Shown piece by piece: positions 26,048-34,622 of a DNA stretch of 64,000 nt. Origin of the DNA: an uncultured Alistipes sp. (GTDB lineage: Bacteria; Bacteroidota; Bacteroidia; Bacteroidales; Rikenellaceae); contig CAAGBI010000075.1 in NCBI GenBank assembly GCA_900768015.1, positions 104,289-168,288 of the forward strand, in the 5' to 3' direction. Position 1 is the stretch's first letter. Every line of letters starts with the position of its first letter. The position numbers were made by a program, and so were the translations under genes. The notes below the pieces were generated by a model. The model did not search any database. It saw only the letters and a program-made list of their open reading frames with translations, and was not told the DNA's origin.

Positions 26048-26884
26048 ATGGCCACAAACTTTGATAGGGAGGCTCTACGAGCCAAGTATAACCCCGATGG
26101 CTCGCAACTTAGGCGCGACCAGATGGAGCTACTGAAGATGTTGCGTTATGTCGCTAATATCTGCGATGCAAATGGCATAGAGTGGTGGCTGAGTTCGGGT
26201 ACGCTGCTTGGTGCTGCGCGCCACGAGGGATTTATTCCATGGGATGACGACCTCGACATTGTGCTCTTGAAGAGGGACTACAAGCGCCTTGAGCGCATCC
26301 TCGAGAGGTTCGACAGCAAGGAGTATGTCTATCACTCGATGCGCACCGATGTGGAGTATGTCAATACCTTTGGCAAGTTCCGTAAGCGCGAGGGTCGCAT
26401 CACGACAAGCAACCGCCGCTACAACTACTACAAATGGGCGGGCATAGGCTTCGACATCTTCGCCATAGAGAAGACAAACTACTTTGCAGCACGCGCTGCA
26501 CAGGTGATATACAACAACTTGCAGCATCTCACCTCCTACATCCGCTGGGGCTGGGTGCGCAAACCCTTGATACGCTTAATCCAGTGTTTGTGTCTCGGTA
26601 TCGTAAACCCCATGCTGCGCCTTGTGGGACTTATCAACCCTCGCAAGGAGTATCACTACACATTGGGTACGGGCTGGGCGCGACACACCTTCTTTATGAA
26701 GGATACGCTACCCTTGGCTAAGGCGCGTTTCGAGGGCGAGGAGTGGCCTGTGCCTAAGGATATGGATGCCTACCTAAAGGGAGTATATGGCGACTGGCGC
26801 AGGTTGCCCAGCGACGAGCAGATACGCAAGTGCATACACTGCAAAGAGTATATAGAAGAGATTTACGGAAAGGACAACAAATAA
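26048..26884 (+). CDS. LicD family phosphotransferase
   Basis: 278 residues from ATG 26048. The nucleotidyltransferase-like LicD core is clear: WWLSSGTLLGAARHEGFIPW then DDDLDIVLLKRDY, with Asp66, Asp67, Asp68 and Asp70 as likely metal ligands. LicD proteins attach phosphocholine or polyol-phosphate groups from a CDP donor to glycans. The stop overlaps the next gene's ATG (TAATG), so the two are translationally coupled. With the divergent TagF-like gene it suggests phosphodiester decoration of a surface glycan. Confidence 0.85.
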   Translation: MATNFDREALRAKYNPDGSQLRRDQMELLKMLRYVANICDANGIEWWLSSGTLLGAARHEGFIPWDDDLDIVLLKRDYKRLERILERFDSKEYVYHSMRTDVEYVNTFGKFRKREGRITTSNRRYNYYKWAGIGFDIFAIEKTNYFAARAAQVIYNNLQHLTSYIRWGWVRKPLIRLIQCLCLGIVNPMLRLVGLINPRKEYHYTLGTGWARHTFFMKDTLPLAKARFEGEEWPVPKDMDAYLKGVYGDWRRLPSDEQIRKCIHCKEYIEEIYGKDNK

Positions 26885-28224
26885 TGAAGAGGGTAATTAC
26901 ATACGGCACATACGACCTCTTGCATGAGGGTCACATCAACCTTTTGCGCCGCGCAAAGGCGCTTGGTGACTACCTCATCGTGGGCGTTACGAACGACAGC
27001 TTCGACCGTGAGCGTGGCAAGCTCAATGTGCGCAACAATGTATTGGAGCGCGTTGAGGCGGTCAAGGCTACGGGCATTGTAGACCAAGTCATAATCGAGG
27101 ACTATGTGGGTCAGAAGATCGACGACATCCTCAAGTACGATGTCGACATCTTCGCTATCGGCTCGGACTGGGAGGGTAAATTCGACTACCTCTCGGAGTT
27201 CTGCGAGGTGGTCTATCTGCCACGCACTGAGGGCGTCTCTTCGACGATGTTGCGTGCTGAGAGCGAGGTTGTTGTGAACATCGCTATTGTGGGCTGCGGT
27301 CGTATTGCACAGCGCTTCTACGCCGAGGTCGATAAGGTAGATGCCGCCTCGGTATCAGCCTTGTACGATATTAATCGCGAGGCAGCTGCGGCACTCAACG
27401 CAAGCCTCGTTGTCGAAAGTTTCGAGGAGGCGGTGGAGAGGGCCGATGCGGTCTATATTGCTACGCCCCACAACCTGCACTACCAGCAGGCGAAGTATGC
27501 TCTGGAGCATGGCCGCCATGTCCTTTGCGAGACCCCCATGGTGTTGCGCGAGGCCGAGGCCGAGGAGCTCTATGCGATAGCCAAGGAGCGAGGCCTGATG
27601 CTTATGGAGGCGAACAAAACGGCATACTCGCCCGCCTTTAACCACCTCGTTACACTCGTCAAGAGCGGACTTATTGGCGATGTTGTGGGCATAGATGCCT
27701 CGGAGTCGAAGCTATGGGGCGAGGAGAAGCTCAAGCGTGAGCTCGACCCCGCTATGGCTGGTGGCTCGCTCTATGAGATGGGCTCATACCCCTTGCTCCC
27801 AATCATCAAACTTTTAGGCACAGAGTACACAGATATAAACATCTACAGTCGCTTGAATGAGAATGGTGTGGATGTCTATACGCGAGGCATCGTGCGCTAC
27901 CCGGGTGCTGTGGCATCGTTCCAGTTGGGCTTGGGCGTAAAGACCGAGGGCAACCTCGTCATCTCGGGCACACAGGGCTATGTCTATGTACCCTCGCCAT
28001 GGTGGAAGACCGACTACTTCGAGTTGCGCTACGAGGACCAAAACCGCAACAAGAAGTACTTCTATAAGTGGGATGAGCCGGGCCTGCGCTACGAGATTCA
28101 GGAGTTCGTGTCGTGCATCGTAAACCGTCGAGGCTCCTCGGCACGCCTCACACCGCGCCAGAGCATCGCCATGGCGCGTGTCATGGAGCAGTTTGCCAAG
28201 CGCGAAAATTTCTTCGAAATTTAG
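26884..28224 (+). CDS. Fusion: glycerol-3-phosphate-type cytidylyltransferase + Gfo/Idh/MocA oxidoreductase domain
   Basis: 446 residues from ATG 26884. Residues 1-130 are a TagD-like nucleotidyltransferase: YGTYDLLHEGHINLLRRAK with His14 and His17 of the HxGH motif, IGSDWEGKFDYL, and RTEGVSSTML close to the RTEGISTT signature. From about 132 begins a second Rossmann fold, VNIAIVGCGRIAQRFY, then ATPHNLHYQQAKYALEHGRHVLCETP and the C-terminal alpha/beta part of the Gfo/Idh/MocA family. The usual EKP lysine of that family is replaced, giving ETP. A bifunctional enzyme making a CDP-alditol from a keto or aldo sugar phosphate is a reasonable inference, used by LicD and the TagF-like enzyme. Confidence 0.85.
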   Translation: MKRVITYGTYDLLHEGHINLLRRAKALGDYLIVGVTNDSFDRERGKLNVRNNVLERVEAVKATGIVDQVIIEDYVGQKIDDILKYDVDIFAIGSDWEGKFDYLSEFCEVVYLPRTEGVSSTMLRAESEVVVNIAIVGCGRIAQRFYAEVDKVDAASVSALYDINREAAAALNASLVVESFEEAVERADAVYIATPHNLHYQQAKYALEHGRHVLCETPMVLREAEAEELYAIAKERGLMLMEANKTAYSPAFNHLVTLVKSGLIGDVVGIDASESKLWGEEKLKRELDPAMAGGSLYEMGSYPLLPIIKLLGTEYTDINIYSRLNENGVDVYTRGIVRYPGAVASFQLGLGVKTEGNLVISGTQGYVYVPSPWWKTDYFELRYEDQNRNKKYFYKWDEPGLRYEIQEFVSCIVNRRGSSARLTPRQSIAMARVMEQFAKRENFFEI

Positions 28225-28239
28225 ACTATTATATATATG

Positions 28240-28274
28240 ATAAAGGGGTTGTCCGCGCTGGACAACCCCTTTAT
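28240..28274. terminator. Bidirectional terminator
   Basis: TAAAGGGGTTGTCC and GGACAACCCCTTTA make a perfect 14-bp stem with a 5-nt loop between convergent genes. Confidence 0.85.
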
Positions 28275-28286
28275 CGTTGAGCGGAC

Positions 28287-29759
28287 CTATTTCGTCTTGA
28301 TGACAATCTCGTAGGTCGATGATGGCTCAAACTCCGCATCGTAGAGAAGCATGAAGTTCTCATCAACCACAGACTTGCCCAACTTGTCGCCCATGAGGCG
28401 TGGACTCTTTAGTCTCTCGGGGAAGATATAACTAAATGGCAGGTCGAGGACATGCTCCTGCTTGAACTTGTCGCCACGCATCTTCTCCATGCTGAAGTCC
28501 TTGCCCGTTGTGATTGTCACGATGTAGCGCTTGCCCTTGCGCTCTGAGGTTATGGTGTAGTCCTGCTCGCCAGCGCTCTGCAGGCGTACCTCCCACTTGG
28601 GGTCGCCATAATAAACCAAGACATCGCGATCGTGCCAGAAGCCTATCATATCCCAATCCTGAGCATTGTCGAGGTCCACCTCGCGGCCCGTAACCTCCGA
28701 TACACGACCTGCAGCTGTCGTAAGCTCCTCCATAAACTCGTCGCAGAAGTCGTAGTGCTCCTTAAGAAGTGCTGGTGTCCACTCGTTGTGCTGGTGTACG
28801 AGGTCCTGCTGGTTGATATATACAGCCTCGGCCAAGGTGTAACGCTCGGGGTTCGATACCCAATACTTGAGTGCTCCCCAGCCGTTGCGGCCATGCCATG
28901 TGGTGACTACATAGCCAACCATTGTTGCGGCATTCGAGCCATTCATCCATGCTGCGGCCATGCTCTCCTTGGTGTTGTTCATGTCGCCAATGAGGCAGTT
29001 GCCCACGGCCGTATATACGCGGCGCTTGCCCGACTCCTTCAAGTCCCACTCCGCGCCAGTAAACCTATCCTTAGCGTAGAGCTTGCCATTGCGGGGCTTG
29101 AGGTTGCCCAACGAGTAGGGCATCTCGAGGTTCTGCTGTGTGGCGTGTGCCGCAGTTACGATAAGGTCGGGGTCGTACTCGGCGTATAGCTCCGTAAACT
29201 TGGGCAACACCTCTTCGGGTGCAACCATGCCTGTTCTAATCTCGCCATCGAAGCCGCGCTTCTCGCCCCATAGACCCTTGGTGTGGTCGTCAATCCAAGC
29301 GTAGTTGTCGAACCATTTTGCGCTGTTTAGCTCCATGATTGTGGCAACGGCATCCTTCACTACGAGTGGCTCGGTGCTATTATCTACCATGCGCATTGCC
29401 GCCTCGGCATCGTAGCCTGTGATAATGCCCCACATAAAGTCGGCGTAGATGTCGCTATCTATGTCGCGACTCGTGTGGTGAAACTCTATAACATAGTCGC
29501 GACCTATGTTCTCGGGCCTATCGACCACAGCCACATAGCGGGGCTTAATCTTTTGTAGTCTATCCTTGGTCTCGCAGGGCGACTCCGCAAATAAGAGAAC
29601 CTCTGCATCGTGCTTCGTGGCTAATTTATTGACGACCTCTCGCCATGCCTCGTCCTGGTTGACGCTCTCCGATGCTATAACCACATACTCGGGGTTTGCT
29701 GCCTGTGCGTAGTATAGTGCCGATAGGGTCAGCAATAGGGTAGTTACTATCTTTTTCAT
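28287..29759 (-). CDS. Secreted protein with possible caspase-like (clan CD) core
   Basis: 490 residues with a clear signal peptide (MKKIVTTLLLTLSALYYAQA). I do not recognise a firm family. The pattern of a beta strand ending ADLIVTAAHATQQN-like (here DLIVTAAHATQQN) followed about 60 residues later by VYTAVGNCLIGDMNNTKESMAAAWM resembles the His and Cys dyad strands of clan CD proteases such as gingipains, where the Cys follows a short strand and an acidic or amide residue. The early strands VVIASES and YVAVVDRP would be the first strands of that fold. The C-terminal 120 residues look like a beta-rich domain. Protease activity is inference. Confidence 0.5.
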   Translation of the reverse strand: MKKIVTTLLLTLSALYYAQAANPEYVVIASESVNQDEAWREVVNKLATKHDAEVLLFAESPCETKDRLQKIKPRYVAVVDRPENIGRDYVIEFHHTSRDIDSDIYADFMWGIITGYDAEAAMRMVDNSTEPLVVKDAVATIMELNSAKWFDNYAWIDDHTKGLWGEKRGFDGEIRTGMVAPEEVLPKFTELYAEYDPDLIVTAAHATQQNLEMPYSLGNLKPRNGKLYAKDRFTGAEWDLKESGKRRVYTAVGNCLIGDMNNTKESMAAAWMNGSNAATMVGYVVTTWHGRNGWGALKYWVSNPERYTLAEAVYINQQDLVHQHNEWTPALLKEHYDFCDEFMEELTTAAGRVSEVTGREVDLDNAQDWDMIGFWHDRDVLVYYGDPKWEVRLQSAGEQDYTITSERKGKRYIVTITTGKDFSMEKMRGDKFKQEHVLDLPFSYIFPERLKSPRLMGDKLGKSVVDENFMLLYDAEFEPSSTYEIVIKTK

Positions 29760-29805
29760 TGTATATCGTTTAGGTTGTTTAGTCTGTTGTTGATGTTGTT
29801 GAGTG

Positions 29806-30486
29806 TTAGCCTATTGTGTGCATGCGTATCGAGGCCTTGATAAGGGCGATGGCGCGTACGCGATCTATGGCCACCTCCTTGTCTGCATGGTGCTGGTTCT
29901 GGCTCACAAGGCGTATGTAACCCTCGTGCTCCGACTTCTGCACATATTTTACGGTGATGTACTCCTCGCCGTCGATGTCGATAGAGAGCAGATACATGTC
30001 GCCCCAGAATACATCGCGCACATCGTTAAGTTGCTTATATAGAATGATGTCGCCACTCTTAAGCAATGGGTACATCGAGTCGCCAACGACATATATCGCA
30101 CCGTCACACTTGGGCAAGTTGGGGATGTTGATGTAGTTGATGGGCTCGAAGTGCTGCTGCTGCTCGAATAGGGGAATAAGGCCCGCCGTGCCCTCTATGG
30201 AGTAGAGGGGTACGCTCTGTAGGGGTAGTGAGCGGTCGGTGCGTAGGTTGTAGGATGTGAGGTCGGGCTCGGCGTTAAACATCTTGCCCTCGCCCGTCTC
30301 AATCCAATCGGGGTTGACATTAAAATCTTGAACTAAGATGTTTTTGTTGCGTGCCGAGAGACGCGCCTTGCCTGTCTCAATCATAGATAGCGCTGCCTTG
30401 CCGATGCCAAGTCGCTGTGCCATTTGCTCTTGCGTCATGTCTAATTGTTTACGCATAAGTCTAACGCGCTCGCCTATCGTCTCCAT
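29806..30486 (-). CDS. S24/LexA-type HTH repressor (phage CI-like)
   Basis: 226 residues. N-terminal XRE helix-turn-helix (MTQEQMAQRLGIGKAALSMIETG, residues about 17-39), then a C-terminal S24 peptidase domain. Autocleavage elements are in order: Ala101-Gly102 cleavage-site candidate, nucleophile Ser137 in VGDSMYPLLKSGD, and general base Lys180 in ITVKYV. Such repressors cleave themselves when RecA filaments form after DNA damage. It is divergent from a small gene and a terminase gene, and a strong palindrome overlaps the promoter of those genes, so it probably represses them. Its own control is probably through the same region. Confidence 0.88.
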   Translation of the reverse strand: METIGERVRLMRKQLDMTQEQMAQRLGIGKAALSMIETGKARLSARNKNILVQDFNVNPDWIETGEGKMFNAEPDLTSYNLRTDRSLPLQSVPLYSIEGTAGLIPLFEQQQHFEPINYINIPNLPKCDGAIYVVGDSMYPLLKSGDIILYKQLNDVRDVFWGDMYLLSIDIDGEEYITVKYVQKSEHEGYIRLVSQNQHHADKEVAIDRVRAIALIKASIRMHTIG

Positions 30487-30517
30487 ATAAAAATAATCTA
30501 TATTAAATAATTGAATA

Positions 30518-30541
30518 AAAAACTTGACAAAACAAGTTTTT
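30518..30541. promoter_or_regulatory. Predicted repressor operator palindrome
   Basis: AAAAACTTG, 6 nt, CAAGTTTTT: a perfect 9-bp inverted repeat lying over the -33 region of the plus-strand promoter and about 32 nt upstream of the repressor ATG. Position and symmetry fit the binding site of the adjacent S24 repressor; binding is inferred. Confidence 0.65.
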
Positions 30542-30554
30542 GAACTTATATTTG
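30524..30554 (+). promoter_or_regulatory. Promoter of the small gene-terminase unit
   Basis: TTGA (30524-30527), 19 nt, TATATTTG (30547-30554). Start would be near 30561, leaving a leader of about 110 nt before the ATG at 30671. The -33 part lies within the operator palindrome. Confidence 0.65.
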
Positions 30555-30670
30555 CACCACAAAGTTAATCTATTTATTTTGAAGTTACAAATTTTATACC
30601 AAAAAATTTAATATATAGTTAGGCAGCATAGTTTGATTTTTCGTTATTAATAAACCCTAAATTATCAGTT

Positions 30671-30946
30671 ATGTACGAAACAACACCTCCAATTTACCTT
30701 AAGATTGCCGAGTTGCTATTTGAGCAGATAGGCACGCGCGACTTCTTCTCTGGTGGAGTGTCGCTTAACGATGGCGACATTGAGTGTCGTCTGATATGCA
30801 CGCTCGTTGTGGAGCGCGACAGACAAAACAACAATCGCATCACGGCGCTACTACCCGTATGGTGGGAGTTCAAGACGATGGCCGGTGGTGGGGAGATGTG
30901 TAACGACTTTTCGTGGAGCGAGATGCTCCAAACCGTAGGAATTTAA
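30671..30946 (+). CDS. Small hypothetical protein preceding terminase
   Basis: 91 residues, not recognised. It has YLKIAELLFEQIG at the start, then alternating segments with WWEFKTM near residue 65 and ends DFSWSEMLQTVGI. No helix-turn-helix is visible, so it is not an obvious small terminase subunit. It stands 12 nt before the terminase large subunit gene and shares its promoter and operator, so the two probably work together. Confidence 0.6.
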   Translation: MYETTPPIYLKIAELLFEQIGTRDFFSGGVSLNDGDIECRLICTLVVERDRQNNNRITALLPVWWEFKTMAGGGEMCNDFSWSEMLQTVGI

Positions 30947-30958
30947 CCGCGCACGCCT

Positions 30959-32371
30959 ATGGAGAGAGTATCGTTTTGCAACTTCGCCCAGAGTGTCTAC
31001 CCCTTTTTGGAGTTCACCCCCTTTCACCGCACCTACTACGCCATCCTCGAGGCCTTTGCTCAGGGGCGCATACCGAAGCTTATAGTGTCGGTACCGCCGC
31101 AGCATGGCAAGAGCGTAGGCTCTACCACATTGCTTCCCGCATATATGCTCGGCTTAGACCCCGATATGCGCATCGCTATAGCCTCCTATTCGGGTACGCT
31201 GGCCTCGAAGTTTAACCGCCGCGTACAGCGCATAATAGAGTCGAGGGAGTATGCCGAGATATTCCCAGAGACAACCATCAAGCAGGGCACGAAGCCCGCG
31301 GCATATATACGCACCTCGGATGAGGTGGAGATTATTGGCCACTCGGGCGAGCTTATTAGCGTGGGTCGCGAGGGCTCGCTCACGGGAAACCGTGTCGACT
31401 GCTTCATCCTTGACGACCTATATAAGGATGCTATGGAGGCTCAGTCGCCCGTGGTACGCGAGAACTGCTGGGAGTGGTACACCTCTGTCGTGCGCACGCG
31501 CATGCACAACGCGTCGCGCGAACTTATAGTATTTACGCGCTGGCACGAGGAGGACCTTATAGGTATGCTTATGCGCACCGAGCCTTGCCGTGAACTACGC
31601 TCGCTCGACGATATCGACGAAGCGGATAAAGATACATGGCTTGTGCTCAACTTCGAGGCGCTCAAGGCTTCGCCACCCACGGACTTCGACCCTCGCGCTG
31701 AGGGTGAGGCGCTCTGGCCCGAGCAGCAGAGCCGAGAGTTGCTCCTTGCCAAGCGTCGCCTCGACCCCGTACGCTTCGAGGCTATGTATCAGGGGCACCC
31801 CTCGACAAAGGAGGGACTTCTATACGGTGATAACTTCCGCGAGTATGAGATATTGCCGCGCGATGTTGTGGCACGAGCGAGCTATGTCGACACGGCAGAT
31901 GAGGGCGAAGATTACTTGTGTGCAATCGCCTATGTTGTTGATACTGACGGGGTGATATATGTCACTGATGTGGTATATTCGCGCGAGTCGATGGAGCATA
32001 CCGAGCGCCTTGTCTCGGCGATGTTTCGCGCCAACAACACGCTGCGCGCCGCCGTGGAGAGTAACAACGGCGGTAGGGGCTTTGCTCGTGCTTTGCAGCG
32101 CCTCGAGCCCAAGGTGCGCGTGGAGTGGTTCCATCAGAGCGGCAATAAGGAGGCGCGCATCCTCTCGAACTCCGCCACGGTGTTGCACACCATCCGCATG
32201 CCGCGCGACTGGGCGCAGCGCTGGCCCGAGTTCTACGCCCACCTCACCACCTTCCGCCGCCTCTTTAAGTCTAATCGCCACGACGATGCCGCCGATGTGC
32301 TGACGGGAATTGTCGAGCGCGAGGTGACGCCCGCATCGAATGGCAAGTGGCAGCGAGCACGGTTTATATAG
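30959..32371 (+). CDS. Phage terminase large subunit (lone copy)
   Basis: 470 residues with both TerL domains. ATPase: Walker A VPPQHGKS at 45-52, Walker B CFILDD with Asp152 and Asp153, and VFTRWHEEDLIG as the coupling motif. RNase H-like nuclease: SYVDTADEGEDYLCAIAYV near 310, VESNNGGRGFARAL near 370 and a final RHDDAADVL near 443, giving the acidic metal ligands. All key residues are kept, so it looks functional. TerL normally packages DNA into phage capsids, but no portal, capsid or tail gene is nearby; the next genes are chromosomal. Base composition is like the host. Confidence 0.88.
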   Translation: MERVSFCNFAQSVYPFLEFTPFHRTYYAILEAFAQGRIPKLIVSVPPQHGKSVGSTTLLPAYMLGLDPDMRIAIASYSGTLASKFNRRVQRIIESREYAEIFPETTIKQGTKPAAYIRTSDEVEIIGHSGELISVGREGSLTGNRVDCFILDDLYKDAMEAQSPVVRENCWEWYTSVVRTRMHNASRELIVFTRWHEEDLIGMLMRTEPCRELRSLDDIDEADKDTWLVLNFEALKASPPTDFDPRAEGEALWPEQQSRELLLAKRRLDPVRFEAMYQGHPSTKEGLLYGDNFREYEILPRDVVARASYVDTADEGEDYLCAIAYVVDTDGVIYVTDVVYSRESMEHTERLVSAMFRANNTLRAAVESNNGGRGFARALQRLEPKVRVEWFHQSGNKEARILSNSATVLHTIRMPRDWAQRWPEFYAHLTTFRRLFKSNRHDDAADVLTGIVEREVTPASNGKWQRARFI

Positions 32372-32434
32372 CTTTCGTTATGCAGCATTCTCTGCCCCGA
32401 AAAGGGTCACATATTGCCAAATAGAGGAAATTTG

Positions 32435-32465
32435 TTGGTCGTTTGTGAATTATTTTGTAACTTTG
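32435..32465 (+). promoter_or_regulatory. Promoter of the DUF4834-mlaE-mlaF unit
   Basis: TTGG (32435-32438), 19 nt, TAACTTTG (32458-32465), about 57 nt before the ATG at 32523. Confidence 0.6.
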
Positions 32466-32522
32466 TCGGATGCAAAATGTGTAATGCCCTAATAGTGGGC
32501 GTTATAACCAAAAACGAAAGAT

Positions 32523-32963
32523 ATGAACTATCTCAAAATAATATTCTACGGTTTCCTTACCTTTGCGCAGAAGTACCCCTTCTTCACGCTGGCATTCCTG
32601 GCAGCCGTAATCCTTCCGCCCATCTTCTTTCCCGCGGTGCGCTGGTTCATGCTCGGCATGTTTCTTATCGCCCTGATTGTCATCGGCTTGGTGTGGTTGC
32701 AGTTCTACCGCATGAAGCGCCAGATGGAAAAGGAGTATCGCGATGCTATGGGTCGTAATGCAGGTGCAAACAGCGCTAGCGCAGGTTTCACGGGCTATGG
32801 CTTTGCCAACGGCATGCGCCTTGAGGACTTCGTAAGGCAGATGCAAGAGCAGGCCGATGCCCGCCAGGCGAGTGCCCAGCAGCCTAAGAACGACTCTGCA
32901 ACAGCGACGCAGAAGAGGGCGAGCGACCAGGGTGAGTATGTCGATTTTGAGGAGATTAAGTAA
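32523..32963 (+). CDS. DUF4834-type membrane protein
   Basis: 146 residues: two hydrophobic segments (about 5-30 and 33-58, FFTLAFLAAVILPPIFFP and FMLGMFLIALIVIGLVWL), then a charged, flexible Ala/Gln-rich tail ending GEYVDFEEIK. This is the layout of the small Bacteroidota proteins grouped as DUF4834. Function unknown. It lies 24 nt upstream of mlaE and is probably in the same transcript. Confidence 0.7.
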   Translation: MNYLKIIFYGFLTFAQKYPFFTLAFLAAVILPPIFFPAVRWFMLGMFLIALIVIGLVWLQFYRMKRQMEKEYRDAMGRNAGANSASAGFTGYGFANGMRLEDFVRQMQEQADARQASAQQPKNDSATATQKRASDQGEYVDFEEIK

Positions 32964-32987
32964 CGCACAAAACAGAGACAATATAGT

Positions 32988-33731
32988 ATGATAAAGCTAT
33001 TAGAGAGCATAGGCCGCTACACATTGCTGCTCGGCAAGGTCTTCTCGCGTCCCGAGAAGATGCGTATATATCTGCGTCGTATAGCCTACGAGATTGAGGC
33101 GCTCGGCTTCAACTCTATATCGCTCACGGCGATTATCTCGACATTTATCGGTGCCGTAATGGCACTTCAGATGGCCATCACCCTCGAGTCGCCATTCATC
33201 CCTAAGTTTATGATTGGCTACGCTACGCGCGAGGTGATGGTGCTCGAGTTCTCATCTACCGTGTTGGCACTCATCCTTTCGGGTAAGATTGGCTCGAACA
33301 TCGCATCCGAGATTGGTACAATGCGTATCACGGAGCAGATTGACGCACTTGAGATTATGGGCGTCAACTCGGCGTCGTACCTCATCCTACCGAAGATTGT
33401 GGCAACCGTAATCTTCTTCCCCTTGCTCACGCTCTTTAGTATCTTCGTGGGCGTGTTGGGTGGCTACGCTCTAAGTGTACTTACGGGTGTCGTGTTACCA
33501 GGCGACTATGTGCAGGGTCTCTTCTACTACTTCGAGCCCTTTGCCATAACCTATGCACTGGTCAAGGGTGCTGTCTTCGCCTTTATCATCACCTCAATCT
33601 CGGCATACTGCGGCTACTACGCCAAGGGTAACTCACTCGAGGTGGGTAAGGCCTCTACGCGTGCCGTAGTATCGAGCTCCGTGGCCATCATGGTATTCAA
33701 CCTTATCCTAACACAAATTATGCGCGCATGA
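32988..33731 (+). CDS. mlaE: MlaE-type ABC transporter permease
   Basis: 247 residues, the usual length of MlaE permeases. It contains the characteristic FSSTVLALILSGKIGSNIASEIGTMRITEQIDALEIMG stretch, here cited by residues about 81-118 with the conserved GTM..TEQIDAL helix. It forms the inner-membrane channel of the phospholipid transport system that keeps outer-membrane lipid asymmetry. It overlaps mlaF by 4 nt. No mlaD gene follows in this window. Confidence 0.93.
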   Translation: MIKLLESIGRYTLLLGKVFSRPEKMRIYLRRIAYEIEALGFNSISLTAIISTFIGAVMALQMAITLESPFIPKFMIGYATREVMVLEFSSTVLALILSGKIGSNIASEIGTMRITEQIDALEIMGVNSASYLILPKIVATVIFFPLLTLFSIFVGVLGGYALSVLTGVVLPGDYVQGLFYYFEPFAITYALVKGAVFAFIITSISAYCGYYAKGNSLEVGKASTRAVVSSSVAIMVFNLILTQIMRA

Positions 33732-34483
33732 TACGAGCAGACCACATATCAAAGACCTTCGAAGGTCGCAAGGTTCTCAACGACATATCTGTTGAGTTTG
33801 AGACCGGCAAGACAAACCTTATCATCGGTCGTAGTGGCTCGGGTAAGACCGTGCTGCTAAAGTCGCTCGTGGGACTCCACGATGTGGACTCGGGTAAGAT
33901 ATTCTACGACGACATCTGCTATACGGACCTCAACTTCAAGGAGCGTAAGGAGGTGCGCAAGGAGGTGGGTATGATCTTCCAGGGCGGTGCTCTGTTGGAC
34001 TCTTCCACCGTGCGCGAGAATGTGCGCTTGCCGCTCGACCTCTTTACCGATATGTCGGAGGGCGAGAAGCGCGACCGCGTAACCTTCTGCCTTGAGCGTG
34101 TGCGCCTTACGGGTGCCGACCACCTCTACCCCTCGGAGCTTAGTGGTGGTATGGTCAAGCGTGTGGCCATCGCGCGCGCCATCGTGCTCAACCCCCGCTA
34201 CCTCTTCTGTGACGAGCCCAACTCGGGCCTCGATCCCCAGACTTCGGTAGTAATCGACAACCTTATCCACGACATTACCAAGGAGTTTAACATCACCACG
34301 ATAATAAATACGCACGATATGAACTCGGTGATGGAGATTGGCGAAAAGATTGTATATATTCACGAAGGCCATAAGTGGTGGGAGGGCACAAAGGATGATA
34401 TTCTCTTGTCGGAGAACCCCGAGCTCAACGACTTTGTCTTCGCCTCGGCAATGGCAAAACGCGCTAAAAGTGTATCACGATAG
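33728..34483 (+). CDS. mlaF: MlaF-type ABC transporter ATP-binding protein
   Basis: 251 residues with Walker A GRSGSGKT, Q-loop IFQGGALLDSSTV, signature LSGGMVKRVAIARAI, Walker B LFCDEPNSGLDP and the switch histidine in NTHDMNSVMEI. The GGALLDSSTV segment is typical of MlaF. It powers phospholipid movement with MlaE. ATGA overlap with mlaE. Confidence 0.94.
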   Translation: MIRADHISKTFEGRKVLNDISVEFETGKTNLIIGRSGSGKTVLLKSLVGLHDVDSGKIFYDDICYTDLNFKERKEVRKEVGMIFQGGALLDSSTVRENVRLPLDLFTDMSEGEKRDRVTFCLERVRLTGADHLYPSELSGGMVKRVAIARAIVLNPRYLFCDEPNSGLDPQTSVVIDNLIHDITKEFNITTIINTHDMNSVMEIGEKIVYIHEGHKWWEGTKDDILLSENPELNDFVFASAMAKRAKSVSR

Positions 34484-34534
34484 CCTATAAGTGGCAAAAA
34501 GGGGGATTTTTATATTAAAAAAGTTAAATTTTCC

Positions 34535-34566
34535 TTTGCTTGTTAGGTCAAAAGTGATTAACTTTG
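34535..34566 (+). promoter_or_regulatory. Promoter of gapA
   Basis: TTTG (34535-34538), 20 nt, TAACTTTG (34559-34566): full consensus, with a start near 34573 and a leader of about 50 nt. Confidence 0.8.
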
Positions 34567-34622
34567 TAATTGCAAAACTGTTTATCGAAATTATTAACTA
34601 TTAATTTAATACTTTTTTGACT

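Noticed and set aside
30671..30946. Small terminase subunit (TerS) assignment for the 91-residue protein
   Set aside because: No helix-turn-helix or coiled-coil typical of TerS could be seen; position alone is not enough.
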